Assembly (NCBI RefSeq): GCF_052324685.1
Contig: NW_027506873.1
Coordinates: 2,177,999 to 2,241,998, forward strand
Length of the DNA stretch: 64,000 bases
Direction of reading: 5' to 3'
From: Brachyhypopomus gauderio
Lineage: Eukaryota; Chordata; Actinopteri; Gymnotiformes; Hypopomidae
The notes under the pieces are model-generated. The model was not told the origin of the DNA. It worked only from the letters and a program-made list of their open reading frames with translations, and ran no database searches. Both the position numbers and the translations under genes were made by a program. Below are positions 22,095 to 33,377 of the stretch, one piece after another. Position 1 is the first letter of the stretch; every line of letters starts with the position of its first letter.

Positions 22095-22620
22095 TCAATC
22101 CCCATTAACTACACTACCACTATTAAGCCTAGCAGTTATGCTACGGGAAATGAGAGCAGCACCCTCCCAAGAGGGGTGAATGCCGTCTCGCTTCAAAAGG
22201 CCAGGCCTGCCCTCAAAACGTGTCCAATTATCTATATAACCCACTTTGTTATCTGAGCACCATTTAGACATCCAGCGGTGTAGTGCCCATAACCTGCTGT
22301 AGGTTTCAGCGCCACGCCGAACTGGAATGGGACCAGAGCATATTACGGCATCTGACATCGTCCCCGCTAACTCACACACCTCTTTAACATTATCCTTGGT
22401 GATCTCAGACTGTCTCAATCCCACATCATTGGTGCCGACGTGTATAACTATCTTAGAATATTTATGTTTAGCCAGCACCTTTAAATTAGCCCTGATGTCA
22501 GGCGCTCTAGCCCCCGGGATACACTTGACTATGGCCGCTGGTGTCTCTAAACTAGTTGCTACGTTCACGTGTCGGAGTTGTGAGTCTCCTATCACCAGAG
22601 CTCTTTTAACAGGTCACTCA
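22095..22620 (-). CDS. LINE ORF1 esterase domain (SGNH hydrolase type)
   Basis: ORF1 proteins of some L2/CR1 LINEs carry an esterase-like SGNH domain of unclear role, perhaps in lipid or membrane interaction of the retrotransposon particle. Seen here: ALVIGDSQLRHV (block I, catalytic Ser in GDS), IVIHVGTNDVGL (block III, GTND), and GLLKRDGIHPSWEG (block V, Asp-x-x-His as DGIH). All expected catalytic residues are present, so the domain may have been active recently, although the element is truncated and the N-terminal part of ORF1 is interrupted by an insertion. Confidence 0.8.
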
Positions 22621-22850
22621 GTCTGTGTATTACTGAGTGGGGCAAACCTGTTTGACACGGGAACCTGAGAAGAACGGTGCTCAGCCCTACGGTTATGCCG
22701 CCGAGACGTCACCCATTCGCCCCGCTGCGAGGGCTCTAATGCCGGAGCTGAGGGCTTGCTAGCTACGGCTGTGTAACCCGGGCCTGCTACGCTAGCTGCG
22801 CTAGCTGCTACAAACTCTCTAGGACTTTCTAAAGCCCGGATGCGCTCCTC

Positions 22851-23100
22851 TTTTTTTATTTTATTTTTTTTTGGCCCACCTCCACCCCCCCATCTTTGGA
22901 GGACAACTTTGTTTTTATGTACAGATTAAATGGCAATTATAACAATTCTGTATAATATATAGTATAGTGATAACAATATATAATATAGTGATAACAATAT
23001 GCAAAGTGATATTGGGGTTAGGTGGACCAAGAAAAGAGGGGGAGAGAAAGAATAAAAAGGGAAAAGACAAAGAGGCAGGAAAAGAAAGAAGAGAAGAAAA
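22851..23100 (-). mobile_element. Poly-A-ended retro-insert in the LINE ORF1 region, TSD GATGCGCTCCTC
   Basis: A 250-bp insert bounded by a 12-bp direct repeat (22839-22850 and 23101-23112). On the minus strand it ends in an A-rich tail (TTTTTTTATTTTATTT on the plus strand). It is rich in pyrimidine and AT repeats. The source could be a SINE or a 5'-truncated L1-type LINE; not identified. Confidence 0.8.
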
Positions 23101-23400
23101 GATGCGCTCCTCTAAATGCGAAACACCTGTCGTTAGCGCACCACCGCTAGCTAGTTTCGATTCATTCCTTTGATGCCCTCGAGTGCGTTGTTTACATATT
23201 CCGCTCCCGAGAAACACGGAGCTGTGAACCTTATTTTGTTGGAACCTTATTTTGCTTAAGAAGTTATCTAGTACAGATATTATTGTTCTTTGTGTTTCTA
23301 AAGCTGTACTGTCGTCTCAGTTTTTTATTTTTTATTTATTGCAGGTAATTAGAAAAGGAAACAATTTTTTGGGGGGGGGATGGGAGCGGGCCCAGGTTTA

Positions 23401-24566
<1,166 letters not shown>

Positions 24567-24569
24567 AAC

Positions 24570-25185
24570 GGATCACTGCTGATTGTGCCGATTTAGTCTA
24601 GGACTGACTCGTGTGCCTCTTGTGGAGGTAGAAGACGTGGCATCCGAGCCAGCCCTGACAGTTTGGGCCGATTGGGAGGGAAAAATCTTTTTCAGAGTTT
24701 GTAAAGACCAAAACACTTATCAGAAGCACCTACAGGACATGTTAGATTCTGATTGATTATTTTAAACCTTGATGAACAAGAAATGTCTTCTTGCTGTTCA
24801 ACATAAAGTGCACGTGACAGCATTCATCAAATATTACCAATGTGGAGGAAAAATGTCAACTCCAGTGAGACAGAAACAAAGGAAAAACAAAAAGAAGAAC
24901 TCCTTCTACAGGTTGTGAGTGACCTTTGTAAGGCCTGCTGAGGCAGTTAGGGGAGTGAAGGGAGAAATATATGTAGCAAAGACCTTTTATGAGGGTTTAA
25001 ATATATTTTGAATAAAACCACCACAGAAGAAGTGAAAGAGGCACAGGAAACGCATCACTTGTGCATGCGAACGCATGTAGCTTGCCCGTGTATCTCCTTC
25101 ACGCCATCACTGGTTAGTTCTGACTTCACATGAGCTCATTCATTTACCAACTCTTACAGGTCTCATCAGAGGAAACCACTCAACA
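24570..25185. other. Intergenic, probable former NF1 intron and evi2a-like promoter
   Basis: No gene or transposon recognised. It lies directly upstream of the evi2a-like first exon. Confidence 0.4.
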
Positions 25186-26371
25186 ATGCAGAGGTGAGTA
25201 ACTCATCTTAGTCTAACCGAAGGTGGGATTTTGGTCCCAATTATTTCAGCATATTAAATATTGTTTGAAAAACATTTGTTTCACTCGAATGGGGCCAATT
25301 AAAGCCCAAACACCTTGAGATTTGCAGCGGTAGCAGCTTTCCTTATTCTCAGAACAGAATGCTTCTATAATACATTTTTCTTTGTCATCTGGAACCTGCA
25401 GATTTTTATTAAGAACGTTTTTATAGATCAATTTTCTAAGTCTACAATTACAGACTGTTCATTGGTCAGACACTGAGCCTGAACAAAAGCCCATAACTGT
25501 GTTAATTTATAATAATGCATGTATTAAGTGGCTAACAAATGTTTACCTTCAAAATCAATATCTTTAGAGTATATCACTAATCGGATATATTTGTAAGTCT
25601 GTCTAGTATAATTAAGCATGTTCTTAGACAATGCATTGAGACCAATTAGTACTGTCACAGTTAAGCCATGAGCAGTTTGGAAAATGGTTTAAAGGCACAA
25701 TTTAGGAAAGATTGGGAATAGTTTTTCTGTAGCAGTTTTATAACAGGCATGCAATGTGTCTATACCCCTAACCACAAAACTGTAAACATACCCAAATATA
25801 AATGAGAAGCAGAAATAACTCGCTGGCCAGCCAGGATGGATCTATATAACAAAGATTTTAATGCTTTCCTCTTCACTCTCATTACAGATTTGTGAAACTG
25901 TCCTGTTTCCTGACCTTCATTTTGGGGGCCATATTAAATATAAATGGACAATTAATAAACACTCCAGAACAAACGTTACTCCCAAATGTTACTACAATTG
26001 TTCCTGAAACAAATGGTACTTCAAATGTTCCTAGAACACATGGTACTACAACAGATCCAAGCATATTAACAACTGAAACACAGAATTCCACAAATTCTGT
26101 GGAACAGGACTGGTTCATTTTGAAAATAGACAATGAATTCCTACTGTATATAATTGCTGGCCTCTTAGTGGTGTGTCTTCTCTTGATGATAACCAGCCTG
26201 CGACTGGCCTGCAAGGTTCATGATTTAAAGTACTCCAAACATTACCAGGTCCGAAGCAATACTGAACCAGTTCCCACTCTGGTGTCCAGCTCCACAAGGG
26301 ACGAGTGTGTCCCTAGGGACGCTGAACCTACAGAGACAATCGTCTCGTTCGTAGTCTATCATTCGTTATGA
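25186..26371 (+). CDS. evi2a: EVI2A-like single-pass membrane protein, two exons
   Basis: Exons 25186-25193 (ATGCAGAG, donor GTGAGT) and 25888-26371 (acceptor ATTACAG) give 492 nt, 163 residues plus stop, in one frame. Layout: signal peptide (MQRFVKLSCFLTFILGAILN), a Thr/Asn-rich ectodomain with several N-x-S/T sites, a transmembrane segment (LLYIIAGLLVVCLLLMITS, about 92-112), then RLACKVHDLKYSKHYQVRSN. That cytoplasmic start resembles the juxtamembrane part of mammalian EVI2A (LANKV..L..SK..RSN). A tiny coding first exon is also an EVI2A trait. It lies opposite to and just upstream of the NF1 Sec14 exon piece, the arrangement of EVI2A in an NF1 intron. EVI2A function is poorly known; it is proposed to act in a cell-surface complex. 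Identity rests on weak sequence similarity plus position. Confidence 0.72.
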
Positions 26372-26490
26372 TGAACGAGAACAACAAATCAGAGGAAGAG
26401 GAGAACAGAGCCCCCGGAGAGGAGACAGGAACTGTCAATGGGGGGGGGAGACAGGAATGTCCCCTGGGAACCTGGGAAGATCAGCAGCCT

Positions 26491-26515
26491 GACCCCCCCC
26501 CCCCCCCCCCCCCCA
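26491..26515. repeat. C homopolymer (about 24)
   Basis: A long C-run 3' of the evi2a-like gene, probably in or near its 3' UTR. 26516-26780 holds no recognised gene. Confidence 0.9.
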
Positions 26516-26842
26516 ATATTGCTTTTCATTCACTTTGGATCTACTTTGCATTTTGGTAATCTGTAACCACTTTAGGCAGCTGCAATTTAGACAATTAGGA
26601 GGCCACTGGAAAATGTTGTTTGTGTGAATATAAAAAAAAAATACTTGCAACAGAAACATTTCCATTTCAGGACAGAGATTAGCATTTTGGTTCTTCTTTA
26701 AAAGATGTAAGGATAAAACTGTTTTATGAAAAATCAACATTAAATATTGATTAATTGGTATTGTTTTGAATTAATTAACTCTGGCTTTATCTAATAATAA
26801 TAATAATAATAACAATAATAAATAATAAAGTATTATTATTAT

Positions 26843-27653
26843 TAGGGATGCACCGAAAATTTTCGGCCGAAATGGCTTAAATTTGCATTTTCGGTTTTCG
26901 GCCGAAATACTTTCATCACCGAAACAACACGGCCGAAACGATGTGTTGTGATGACGCAAGCAAAAATCGCCACCTGCACGTGCTTATTTGGATTTTAAAA
27001 AAGTTTCAAAAGCAAAAAAGTTTCAGTGATGCAGAAAGCAAAAAAGTTTCAGTGATGGCGCCAAGGCAAAGGACATTACACCAAAAATTATGGAACTCGT
27101 TGCCTTAGACGATGAGCCGTTCTCTGTCGTAGAGGATGTGGGATTTCGTAGGCTAATAGAGCACATTGAGCCCCGTTATGTTTTGCCGAGCAGACGACAT
27201 TTCTCAGAAGCGTGTTTACCTGAGCTGTTTAATGTTGTTGCAACTCACGTCACGTTTTTATGAGAGAATTTATATTTATCTTTCAGGCCAGTCAGTTATA
27301 ATAAAATTTTACTCGTATAAAATACATATATTTATCCTCTCAGATAAAAACGGTCTGCAAGCGAGTTAAATTTAATTAGTGGTCGTCCGTTGTCAGCGTT
27401 ATCGCCGTTAACGGCCCACCACTAATTTTATTTTATAATATGCATTACTGTAATGTCAGTGCTAAATAAATATTTTCAAATCAAATTTTGTAGTTGATTT
27501 ATTCTTTGAATAGCAATGCCTTGATTTTAGTGAGGTTAGCCATAAATCCAATGTTACTAATAATTGGCATGATTCGGTGTTTCGGTTTTCGGCCTTGGTT
27601 TCCTCATTTTCGGTTTTCGGTTTCGGCTAAGAATTTTCATTTCGGTGCATCCC
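26843..27653 (+). mobile_element. Non-autonomous hAT element with transposase fossil
   Basis: Ends GGGATGCACCGAAAATTTTC and CATTTCGGTGCATCCC are inverted repeats, with further TTCGGTTTTCGGCC subrepeats at both ends. Flanks are (TAA)n/(TTA)n, so the target duplication is hidden. Near 27066-27250 one frame reads LDDEPFSVVEDVGFRRLIEH then EPRYVLPSRRHFSE, the N-terminal part of a ZBED-type hAT transposase; the rest is deleted. Confidence 0.85.
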
Positions 27654-27654
27654 T

Positions 27655-27666
27655 AATTATTATTAA

Positions 27667-27702
<36 letters not shown>
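27655..27702. repeat. (TTA)n microsatellite
   Basis: Pure TTA tract at the right edge of the hAT element. A matching TAA tract lies at 26790-26845. Confidence 0.85.
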
Positions 27703-27703
<1 letters not shown>

Positions 27704-27824
27704 AACTTTTCTATATTTCTTCTTCTATATATATTTTTTTTGTTTTTCCTAAAATGTACATACAGCCCCTGACATAAGTTCTGTTGCTTATCCATGTTTT
27801 GGAAACAAAAGCTTATAACCTGAC

Positions 27825-29939
27825 TGTCACGCTACGGTCCCCGAACCCTTCCTTTGGGGCGTGTGTTAACGTTGTCTGCGTCTATTCGTCTGCATCTGTA
27901 TCTCCGTGGGTGCGGGTGCGGGTGCGTCTTGTCATTATCCGTCTCACCTGTGGCTCGTCTCGTCATCACGTGGGGTTGATGTGGTCTGTCTATTTAATGT
28001 GCGTTCGCGCAGTGTCTTGTGCTCGTCGTTGTCTATGTTCTGCACGTCGTGTGTGTGTGCTGAATGTTTCTCGTGCGCTATTGCGCAATCTTTATGTTAA
28101 ATAAAAGTAACCGTGAGTCAACCAGCGGATCCGTGTCTCTTCCGTCTGCCGCCGGCCACCGTTACAGAACGACGAGCCGACCAGAGACACCATGCCAGGA
28201 TACACCACCCGGCCAAAGAAGGGCAAGAAGCCCAGTAAGCGACGTCACGCCTCTTCCCCTGCACAGCACCGCGGAGCCCCCGTCACCCTCGAAGCGACGC
28301 AGCAGGACCCGTTATGTGCGGTTATGCTGCTTCGGGCTCGGGAAGCCAGGACTGAGGAGTTGGCGGACTAATTTCGTGAGACCGCGATGCGGTTTTGGAA
28401 GGAGCGCCACCCCTCTTCCACCAGAGACCTTTTGCCCCTGAGGGTAGGCTCCCTCGAACTCTGCTCCACGGAGAAGACCCCTGAGAGCGAGTTCGAGGGG
28501 GAGGAATCAGAGGGCGAGGAGGAAGAGGAAGACCAGGCTCCCTCAGTTTGTTCCGCCCCCACCGTATACTACGGTGAGGGAGAAGAGGGAGAAGAGGAGG
28601 CCTACCCTCCGTCGTTATACGACGCCTCCACGGTGGACTACGGTGGAGAGGGAGAGGACTACCCCCCGTCGCTAGACGACGTGTCCACCGTCGACTACAG
28701 GGAAGAGGAGGAGGAGGAGTCCGAGGAAGAGGACTACATCCCTCCACTCGTAGGTCCCTCTACCACCGTGGAGGAAGGCGAGGAGCAGGAGTATGACGAG
28801 GAGGAGTACCCTCCGTCGGAGTGCTCCGCATGCCCCGAGGAAGAGGGCTCCTATACCGAGGAGGAAGAGGAGAGCCCTCCCCCCTCGGAACTGTCCGCCA
28901 GGACGGTAAAGAGGAGAAGGTGTCCGGAGGCGGGCTCATCTCCCGAGCGCTCCCCAGCCAGCGACATGGACTGTTCCCGGGGTGGCAGCTCGGGGCAGCC
29001 CATGAGCTGGAGCCGTGGCAGTGACGAGGAGATGGAAGCGGAGGAAGCCCCTCCCACTGCCAGGTCCGGAGGGAGATCCCCGGGCGAGGAGGGATTCCCG
29101 TACGGCCCTTTGAGGGGTGGGACCAACCGCGCTGCACCTGGCGCGTCCGCCAGCCGCGCTGCGCCCGGTGGAGGGTTTGCAGCAAGGGCAGGAGGAGCAC
29201 CGCCCACTGCAGCGCCTGCAGCACCAGTAGCTCCCGATCTCTCTCCCCTGATCGCCCTCCTTCTGGCACGCAGCCTGGCGCCTGTGTCGTGTGTGTCTGT
29301 CCCAGTGTTCGTGAGTCTGCCCGTATGTGTACCGAACCCCTTTTTCCTGTTTGTTCCTCTGTGTGTAAGTGTTCCTATTTGTGTGTTTGTGTCCGTCCCG
29401 TTAAACGTGTCTAACGTGTTTTCCCTGGTCTTCCCAGGGAGGGTGTTCTAGGCTGTTCGTGGCGGACTCTCCCAGGGCGGTCATCTCCCAGACGCAGGAC
29501 TGGGCGCTTCGGATCCGCCCATCGTCGTGGGTTCGGGGCACTCGGTCCTGTTGGCACCCCGGGACGGGTAGTGCCCTTGGTGGGGGCGTCTGTCACGCTA
29601 CGGTCCCCGAACCCTTCCTTTGGGGCGTGTGTTAACGTTGTCTGCGTCTATTCGTCTGTGTCTGTATCTCCGTGGGTGCGGGTGCGTCTTGTCATTATCC
29701 GTCTCACCTGTGGCTCGTCTCGTCATCACGTGGGGTTGATGTGGTCTGTCTATTTAATGTGCGTTCGCGCAGTGTCTTGTGCTCGTCCTTGTCTATGTTC
29801 TGCACGTTGTGTGTGTGTGTGCTGAATGTTTCTCGTGCGCTATTGCGCAATCTTTATGTTAAATAAAAGTAAGTGAGTAAGTACCGTGAGTCAACCAGCG
29901 GATCCGTGTCTCTTCCGTCTGCCGCTGGCCACCGTTACA
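27825..29939 (+). mobile_element. Short LTR retrotransposon with acidic ORF, TSD CTGAC
   Basis: LTRs 27825-28166 and 29591-29939 start TGTCACGCTACGGTCC and end CACCGTTACA. They are nearly identical, differing mainly by one GGTGCG unit and a GTAAGTGA-type insert. CTGAC flanks the whole element (27820-27824, 29940-29944). Each LTR has TATTTAA followed about 110 bp later by AATAAA, a promoter and polyadenylation layout. The 1424-bp interior has no protease, reverse transcriptase or integrase, only the ORF below. The element must be non-autonomous. A purine-rich GGTGGGGGCG precedes the right LTR. Confidence 0.92.
28192..29451 (+). CDS. Acidic, proline/tyrosine-repeat ORF of the LTR element (gag-like position)
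   Basis: The frame opens at ATG 28192 (MPGYTTRPKKGKKPSKRRH, a basic start), meets a TAA at 28369, and continues in the same frame as a 354-codon ORF from 28387. After FWKERHP and a short linker come about five repeats of PPS-x(4)-STVDY followed by runs of Glu, then KRRRC (possible nuclear signal), a Ser/Gly/Pro-rich part, an Ala-rich part and a hydrophobic tail that may be untranslated. No retroviral gag, zinc knuckle or enzyme motif is visible. Function unknown; the position suggests a gag-like or accessory product. Codons are GC-rich, unlike the flanks. Confidence 0.6.
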
Positions 29940-30242
29940 CTGACTTTAAATTCATCAATTGGTTTTAGAAATGACTCCTATGAAAGCTGAAACTCTCCCA
30001 AATGAGATTTAATTTACGAAAATAAATTTGCTGTACTGCAGAAATATCGATCATTTAATGAACACAGAAAAGTCAGATTTTGGCAAGACAAAAGTTTTGT
30101 CGCCTTGTCATATAATGCACTCAATCCTAGTTTACAGTCTCACCTGTGCTCACTAATTGATTGGTTAATTAGTGGGTGTGTGTGTAAAAAGAACTCCAAC
30201 ACCCCAGACCTTCACTTGCACTGCAACTTGACCTCTGACAAC

Positions 30243-30620
30243 ATGCCAAAAATCCATCCTACGACCAAAGCCTTGATTATCAAGACGCTGAAGATCAAAT
30301 CCACTGCAGAGGTGGCTGGCACATTTAATGTGTCTCAGCGTCAAGTACAAAGAATTAAAAAAAGATTTGAAGAGACTGGAGATGTTTTTGACAAGCCCAG
30401 GTCCGGCAGACCCCACAAGACAACTGCTCCGGAGGAAGATTTGTTGGTTAGAAAATCCAAAGCCAGTCCCTCTTCCACTGCAGCAGAGCTCCTCCAGGCC
30501 TGGTCACCTCAAGTCCCTGTGTCAACTAGAACAGAGTGTAGGATTCTGTCTCGAAATGGCCTCCATGGTCGAATCAGTGCCCAGAAGCCAGCACTAAACA
30601 AATGGCCCACAGCCTGCTAA
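30243..30620 (+). pseudogene. Tc1 transposase, N-terminal half
   Basis: MPKIHPTTKALIIKTLKI is followed by a helix-turn-helix (AEVAGTFNVSQRQVQRIKKR), the linker DKPRSGRPHKTT and the second DNA-binding part (STAAELLQAW). The frame breaks after KPALNK near 30600. It continues as remnants to the SINE and then from 31163. Confidence 0.85.
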
Positions 30621-30887
30621 ACGAATGGATGCTGGAAAAGTGGCAGAAGGTGGATTTCTCAGATGAATCTTCAGTTGAATTACACCACAGCCACCGCAAA
30701 TATTGCAGGAGACCTACTGGAGCCCGTATGGATCCAAGATTCACCCAGAAAACAGTCAAGTTTTGTGGTTGAAAGATCATGGTCTGGGGTTACATTCAGT
30801 ATGGGGGTGTGCAAAACATTTGCAAAGTGGAAGGCAATATCAATAGCCTAAAATATCAAGAAGTATTAGCTACAGTATTAGCTACGG

Positions 30888-31155
30888 GGCAGTCATGACC
30901 TGGTGGTAGGGAACTGGTCTTGTGACCGGAGGGTCGTGGGTTCGATTCCCAGACCAGAGGCCATGACTGAGGTGCCCTTGAGCAAGGCACCTAACCCCAA
31001 CTGCTCCCCGGGGCCTGTGCTAGGGCTGCCCACCGCTCTGGGCACGTGTGATCCACAGCCCCCTAGTAATCACTAGTGTGTGCGTATGTGTTCTAACTGC
31101 ACAGACGGGTAAAAAGCAGAGGACAAATTTCGATTGCAGTGAAAAATCACAATTG
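30888..31155 (+). mobile_element. tRNA-derived SINE
   Basis: A head of about 80 nt has an A-box-like TGGTGGTAGGGAACTGG and a B-box GGGTTCGATTCCC, the RNA polymerase III promoter of tRNA-derived SINEs. It is followed by a conserved body (GAGCAAGGCACCTAACCCC, CACCGCTCTGGGCACG). It interrupts the Tc1 transposase. Target duplication not identified. Confidence 0.88.
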
Positions 31156-31162
31156 ACAAAAT

Positions 31163-31411
31163 ATGGCACGCACATTTACATCTTACATTCCCAATCATAA
31201 AAGGGGTCAAATTTTGCAGCAGGATGGTGCTCCATCTCATACATCCATCTCTACATCAAAGTTCCTCAAGGTGAAGAAGATCAAGGTGCTCCAGGACTGG
31301 CCAGCCCAGTCACCTGACATGAACATCATTGAGCATGTTTGGGGTAGGATGAAAGAAGAAGCTTGGAAAACAAAACCAAAGAATTTTGACTGCATTCTTT
31401 GCTATTCCTGA
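31163..31411 (+). pseudogene. Tc1 transposase, C-terminal DDE part
   Basis: QQDGAPSHTSISTSKFL and DWPAQSPDMNIIEHVWG are the second Asp block and the DDE-type C-terminal block of Tc1 transposases. The piece is disconnected from the N-terminal half by a SINE and frameshifts. Confidence 0.85.
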
Positions 31412-31989
31412 TGACTTCATCAATAAATTGTATTAATCATTGTCGAACCGCATGGATGCGGTCCTTCAAGCTTGTGGAAGTCACACAAAATATTAAATAT
31501 GACTCTAATAGCACCACTACGTCATTCCCCAGTGTTATGAAGCATATATTTGTATATGAAGTGAATTATTTGTTTGATTTTCACCTTGCTTTCTGTGGCC
31601 GACAAAACTTTTGTCTTGCCCAAATCTGACCTTTCTGTGTTCATTAAATTATCAATATTTCTGCAGTAAAGCAAATTTATTTTCGTAAATTAAATCTAAT
31701 TTGGGAGGGTTTCAGCTTTCATATGAGTCATTTCTAAAACCAATCAATGAATTTAAAGTCAGGTTATAAGCTTTTGTTTCCACAACATGGATAAGCGACA
31801 GAACTTGTGTCAAGGACTATACATACACATGCGTACATCCAAGCTTGCATATGTACACACGCTTACACCCATATACACATATACATATGAACAAGCACAA
31901 ACATACTTATTAAGAACAAGAACATAGGCTGTTTAGCAGTTCCAAAGGATGTCACTGTTCTTACATGGACAGGTAAAAAACAAGCAAAC

Positions 31990-32980
31990 AAATAATAATA
32001 ACAATTAAAAAAAAGAACAAAGAAAAAAAAAACCCTGAGTTAACTCTTTGTGCACAGTGCATTTTATTTCAAGGTGTTAGTTTCATCAATAGGAAAGGCT
32101 AAGATCCATTTATCCCAGTATTTGATAAAGTGGTCCAATCTTAACTGCAACATAAACGTTAGTCTTTCCATTGCATAACAACTTCAATCCACTGTTTTTT
32201 AGTTGGAGGATCTTGCTGCATCCACTTTCTAGTTACTGTTTTTTTACTTGCCGACAACAATATTTTGAGCAGGTATTTATCATTCTTTCCCACTAGGTGC
32301 AGCACCTTTCCCATATAAATATTAATCCATGTAAATTAAAATTTGATCTCAAACAAATCCGCTATTGCATTACCCATCGGCGCAGATGGAAGTTCTGAAG
32401 TGAGGGGAACCAAGCTGCACAATATATACGTTTATGCTTGTAGATGCTAGATTTCGGATGGGGTCAATATAAATCTGGAGGAGACATGTCCCCCTCGTCC
32501 CCAGTGCCATCTGCGCCCCTGGCATTACCAATGTCTTACCAAAATGACGCTACCTCTGGGCAACTCCAGAAAATGTGAAAATGATCGGCCATCTGAGTAC
32601 TACACTGTCTCCAACATAATCCCTGCTGTTTTCCTTTATCCATCAAAGCTCTTCTTTTAGGAGTGTAAAAAAAACCTATCATTTCCAGTTAAATTCCCTT
32701 AATAATCTAGAATGTGATGTTGAAGTTATCCACTGACAAAAGACCTCTGGAATTCCTCTGGAATTGATGTGTTATCCCTTAGTTATTTGAATACTCCTAT
32801 ATATGTTAAAAACCTAATTATTAATTTTTTTATTTCATAAAATAAATGAAATATTTGCTTTTGTTTGTTTTTCAAATTTTCAGGTGTGTAATCTTTGCAT
32901 CTTAGAATAGATATTTTAGAAAGAAATTATTCCTTATTCAAGTTCATGATTTTCAGTGGATGCCTACTGTAATACCGCCC
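31990..32980 (-). mobile_element. L1-type LINE, ORF2 C-terminal fragment
   Basis: Minus-strand frames read CWRQCSTQMADHFHIFWSCP (around 32620-32560) and KWMQQDPPTKKQWIEVVMQW (around 32245-32170), the C-terminal zinc-binding and terminal region of L1 ORF2. An A-rich stretch near 31980-32035 on the plus strand lies at the 3' side. Stops and a nested hAT MITE (32375-32521) disrupt it. Confidence 0.75.
32375..32521. mobile_element. hAT MITE in the L1 fragment, TSD GCATTACC
   Basis: 147 bp with ends CATCGGCGCAGATGG and CCATCTGCGCCCCTG (inverse CAGGGGCGCAGATGG). Flanked by GCATTACC at 32367-32374 and 32522-32529. Confidence 0.9.
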
Positions 32981-33001
32981 CAGAATGGGCTTACGAACAA
33001 A

Positions 33002-33270
33002 CAGTGGCGGAGCCAATGGGGGGGCAATGCCCCCCCCAACAGAGCCCTAGCCACCCCTACTGCAACCCCACTGGAAATGGTCATTTTAACCACTGGCGAT
33101 CGCGACATAATACTTAATTTGTGTCCATTTTACACTCGCCACCCCCCCCCTCGACAACTTACTCTCACAACACCCCCCCCCCTTTCATTCATCATTTGTA
33201 TATGGACCCCTCTGATAAAGCCTTGGTCACCCTTTGGCCACCCCTTGAAAAAATTCTAGCTCCGCCACTG
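33002..33270. mobile_element. hAT MITE, TSD CGAACAAA
   Basis: 269 bp with ends CAGTGGCGGAGCC and GCTCCGCCACTG. Flanked by CGAACAAA at 32994-33001 and 33271-33278. Its interior shares, in inverse orientation, a core (AAATGGACACAAATTAAGTA) with the elements near 10450, 24390 and 37100. Confidence 0.9.
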
Positions 33271-33377
33271 CGAACAAATGTAGCTAATATGAACATCCTC
33301 CTTGTCACGATGGGTCAGCCTAGACGCCACCAGAGGGCGCACACGAGCACATCCTCGCCACCACGCATGCCCACTCC

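Larger units (their letters stand above)
21596..23220 (-). mobile_element. 5' half of an L2-type LINE (esterase ORF1 and endonuclease start)
   Basis: Minus strand, 5' end to the right. It contains an ORF1 with an SGNH/GDSL esterase domain (22620-22095) and then the beginning of the apurinic-endonuclease ORF2 (LNIRSLSSKALLVNEMI, MLCLTETW, GGGVATIYDS). An in-frame TGA replaces the Arg before GGG near 21717. It breaks off at about 21600. A 250-bp retro-insert sits at 22851-23100. Confidence 0.85.
27763..31819 (+). mobile_element. Tc1-type transposon carrying two nested insertions
   Basis: TA-flanked ends: CAGCCCCTGACATAAGTTCT at the left; the right end reads CTTGTGTCAAGGACTA, its imperfect inverse. 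The inverted repeats run on (GCTTATCCATGTT, GGAAACAAAAGCTTATAACC) for over 60 bp. The core Tc1 sequence is interrupted by an LTR retrotransposon in the left inverted repeat (27825-29939) and a SINE in the transposase (about 30888-31155). Confidence 0.92.

Noticed and set aside
28322..29269. Minus-strand ORFs opposite the acidic LTR-element ORF
   Set aside because: Mirror frames of a GC-rich, Glu-rich repeat; no start context or domain.
30888..30965. tRNA gene
   Set aside because: A- and B-box are present but the rest does not fold as a tRNA and a conserved SINE body follows.
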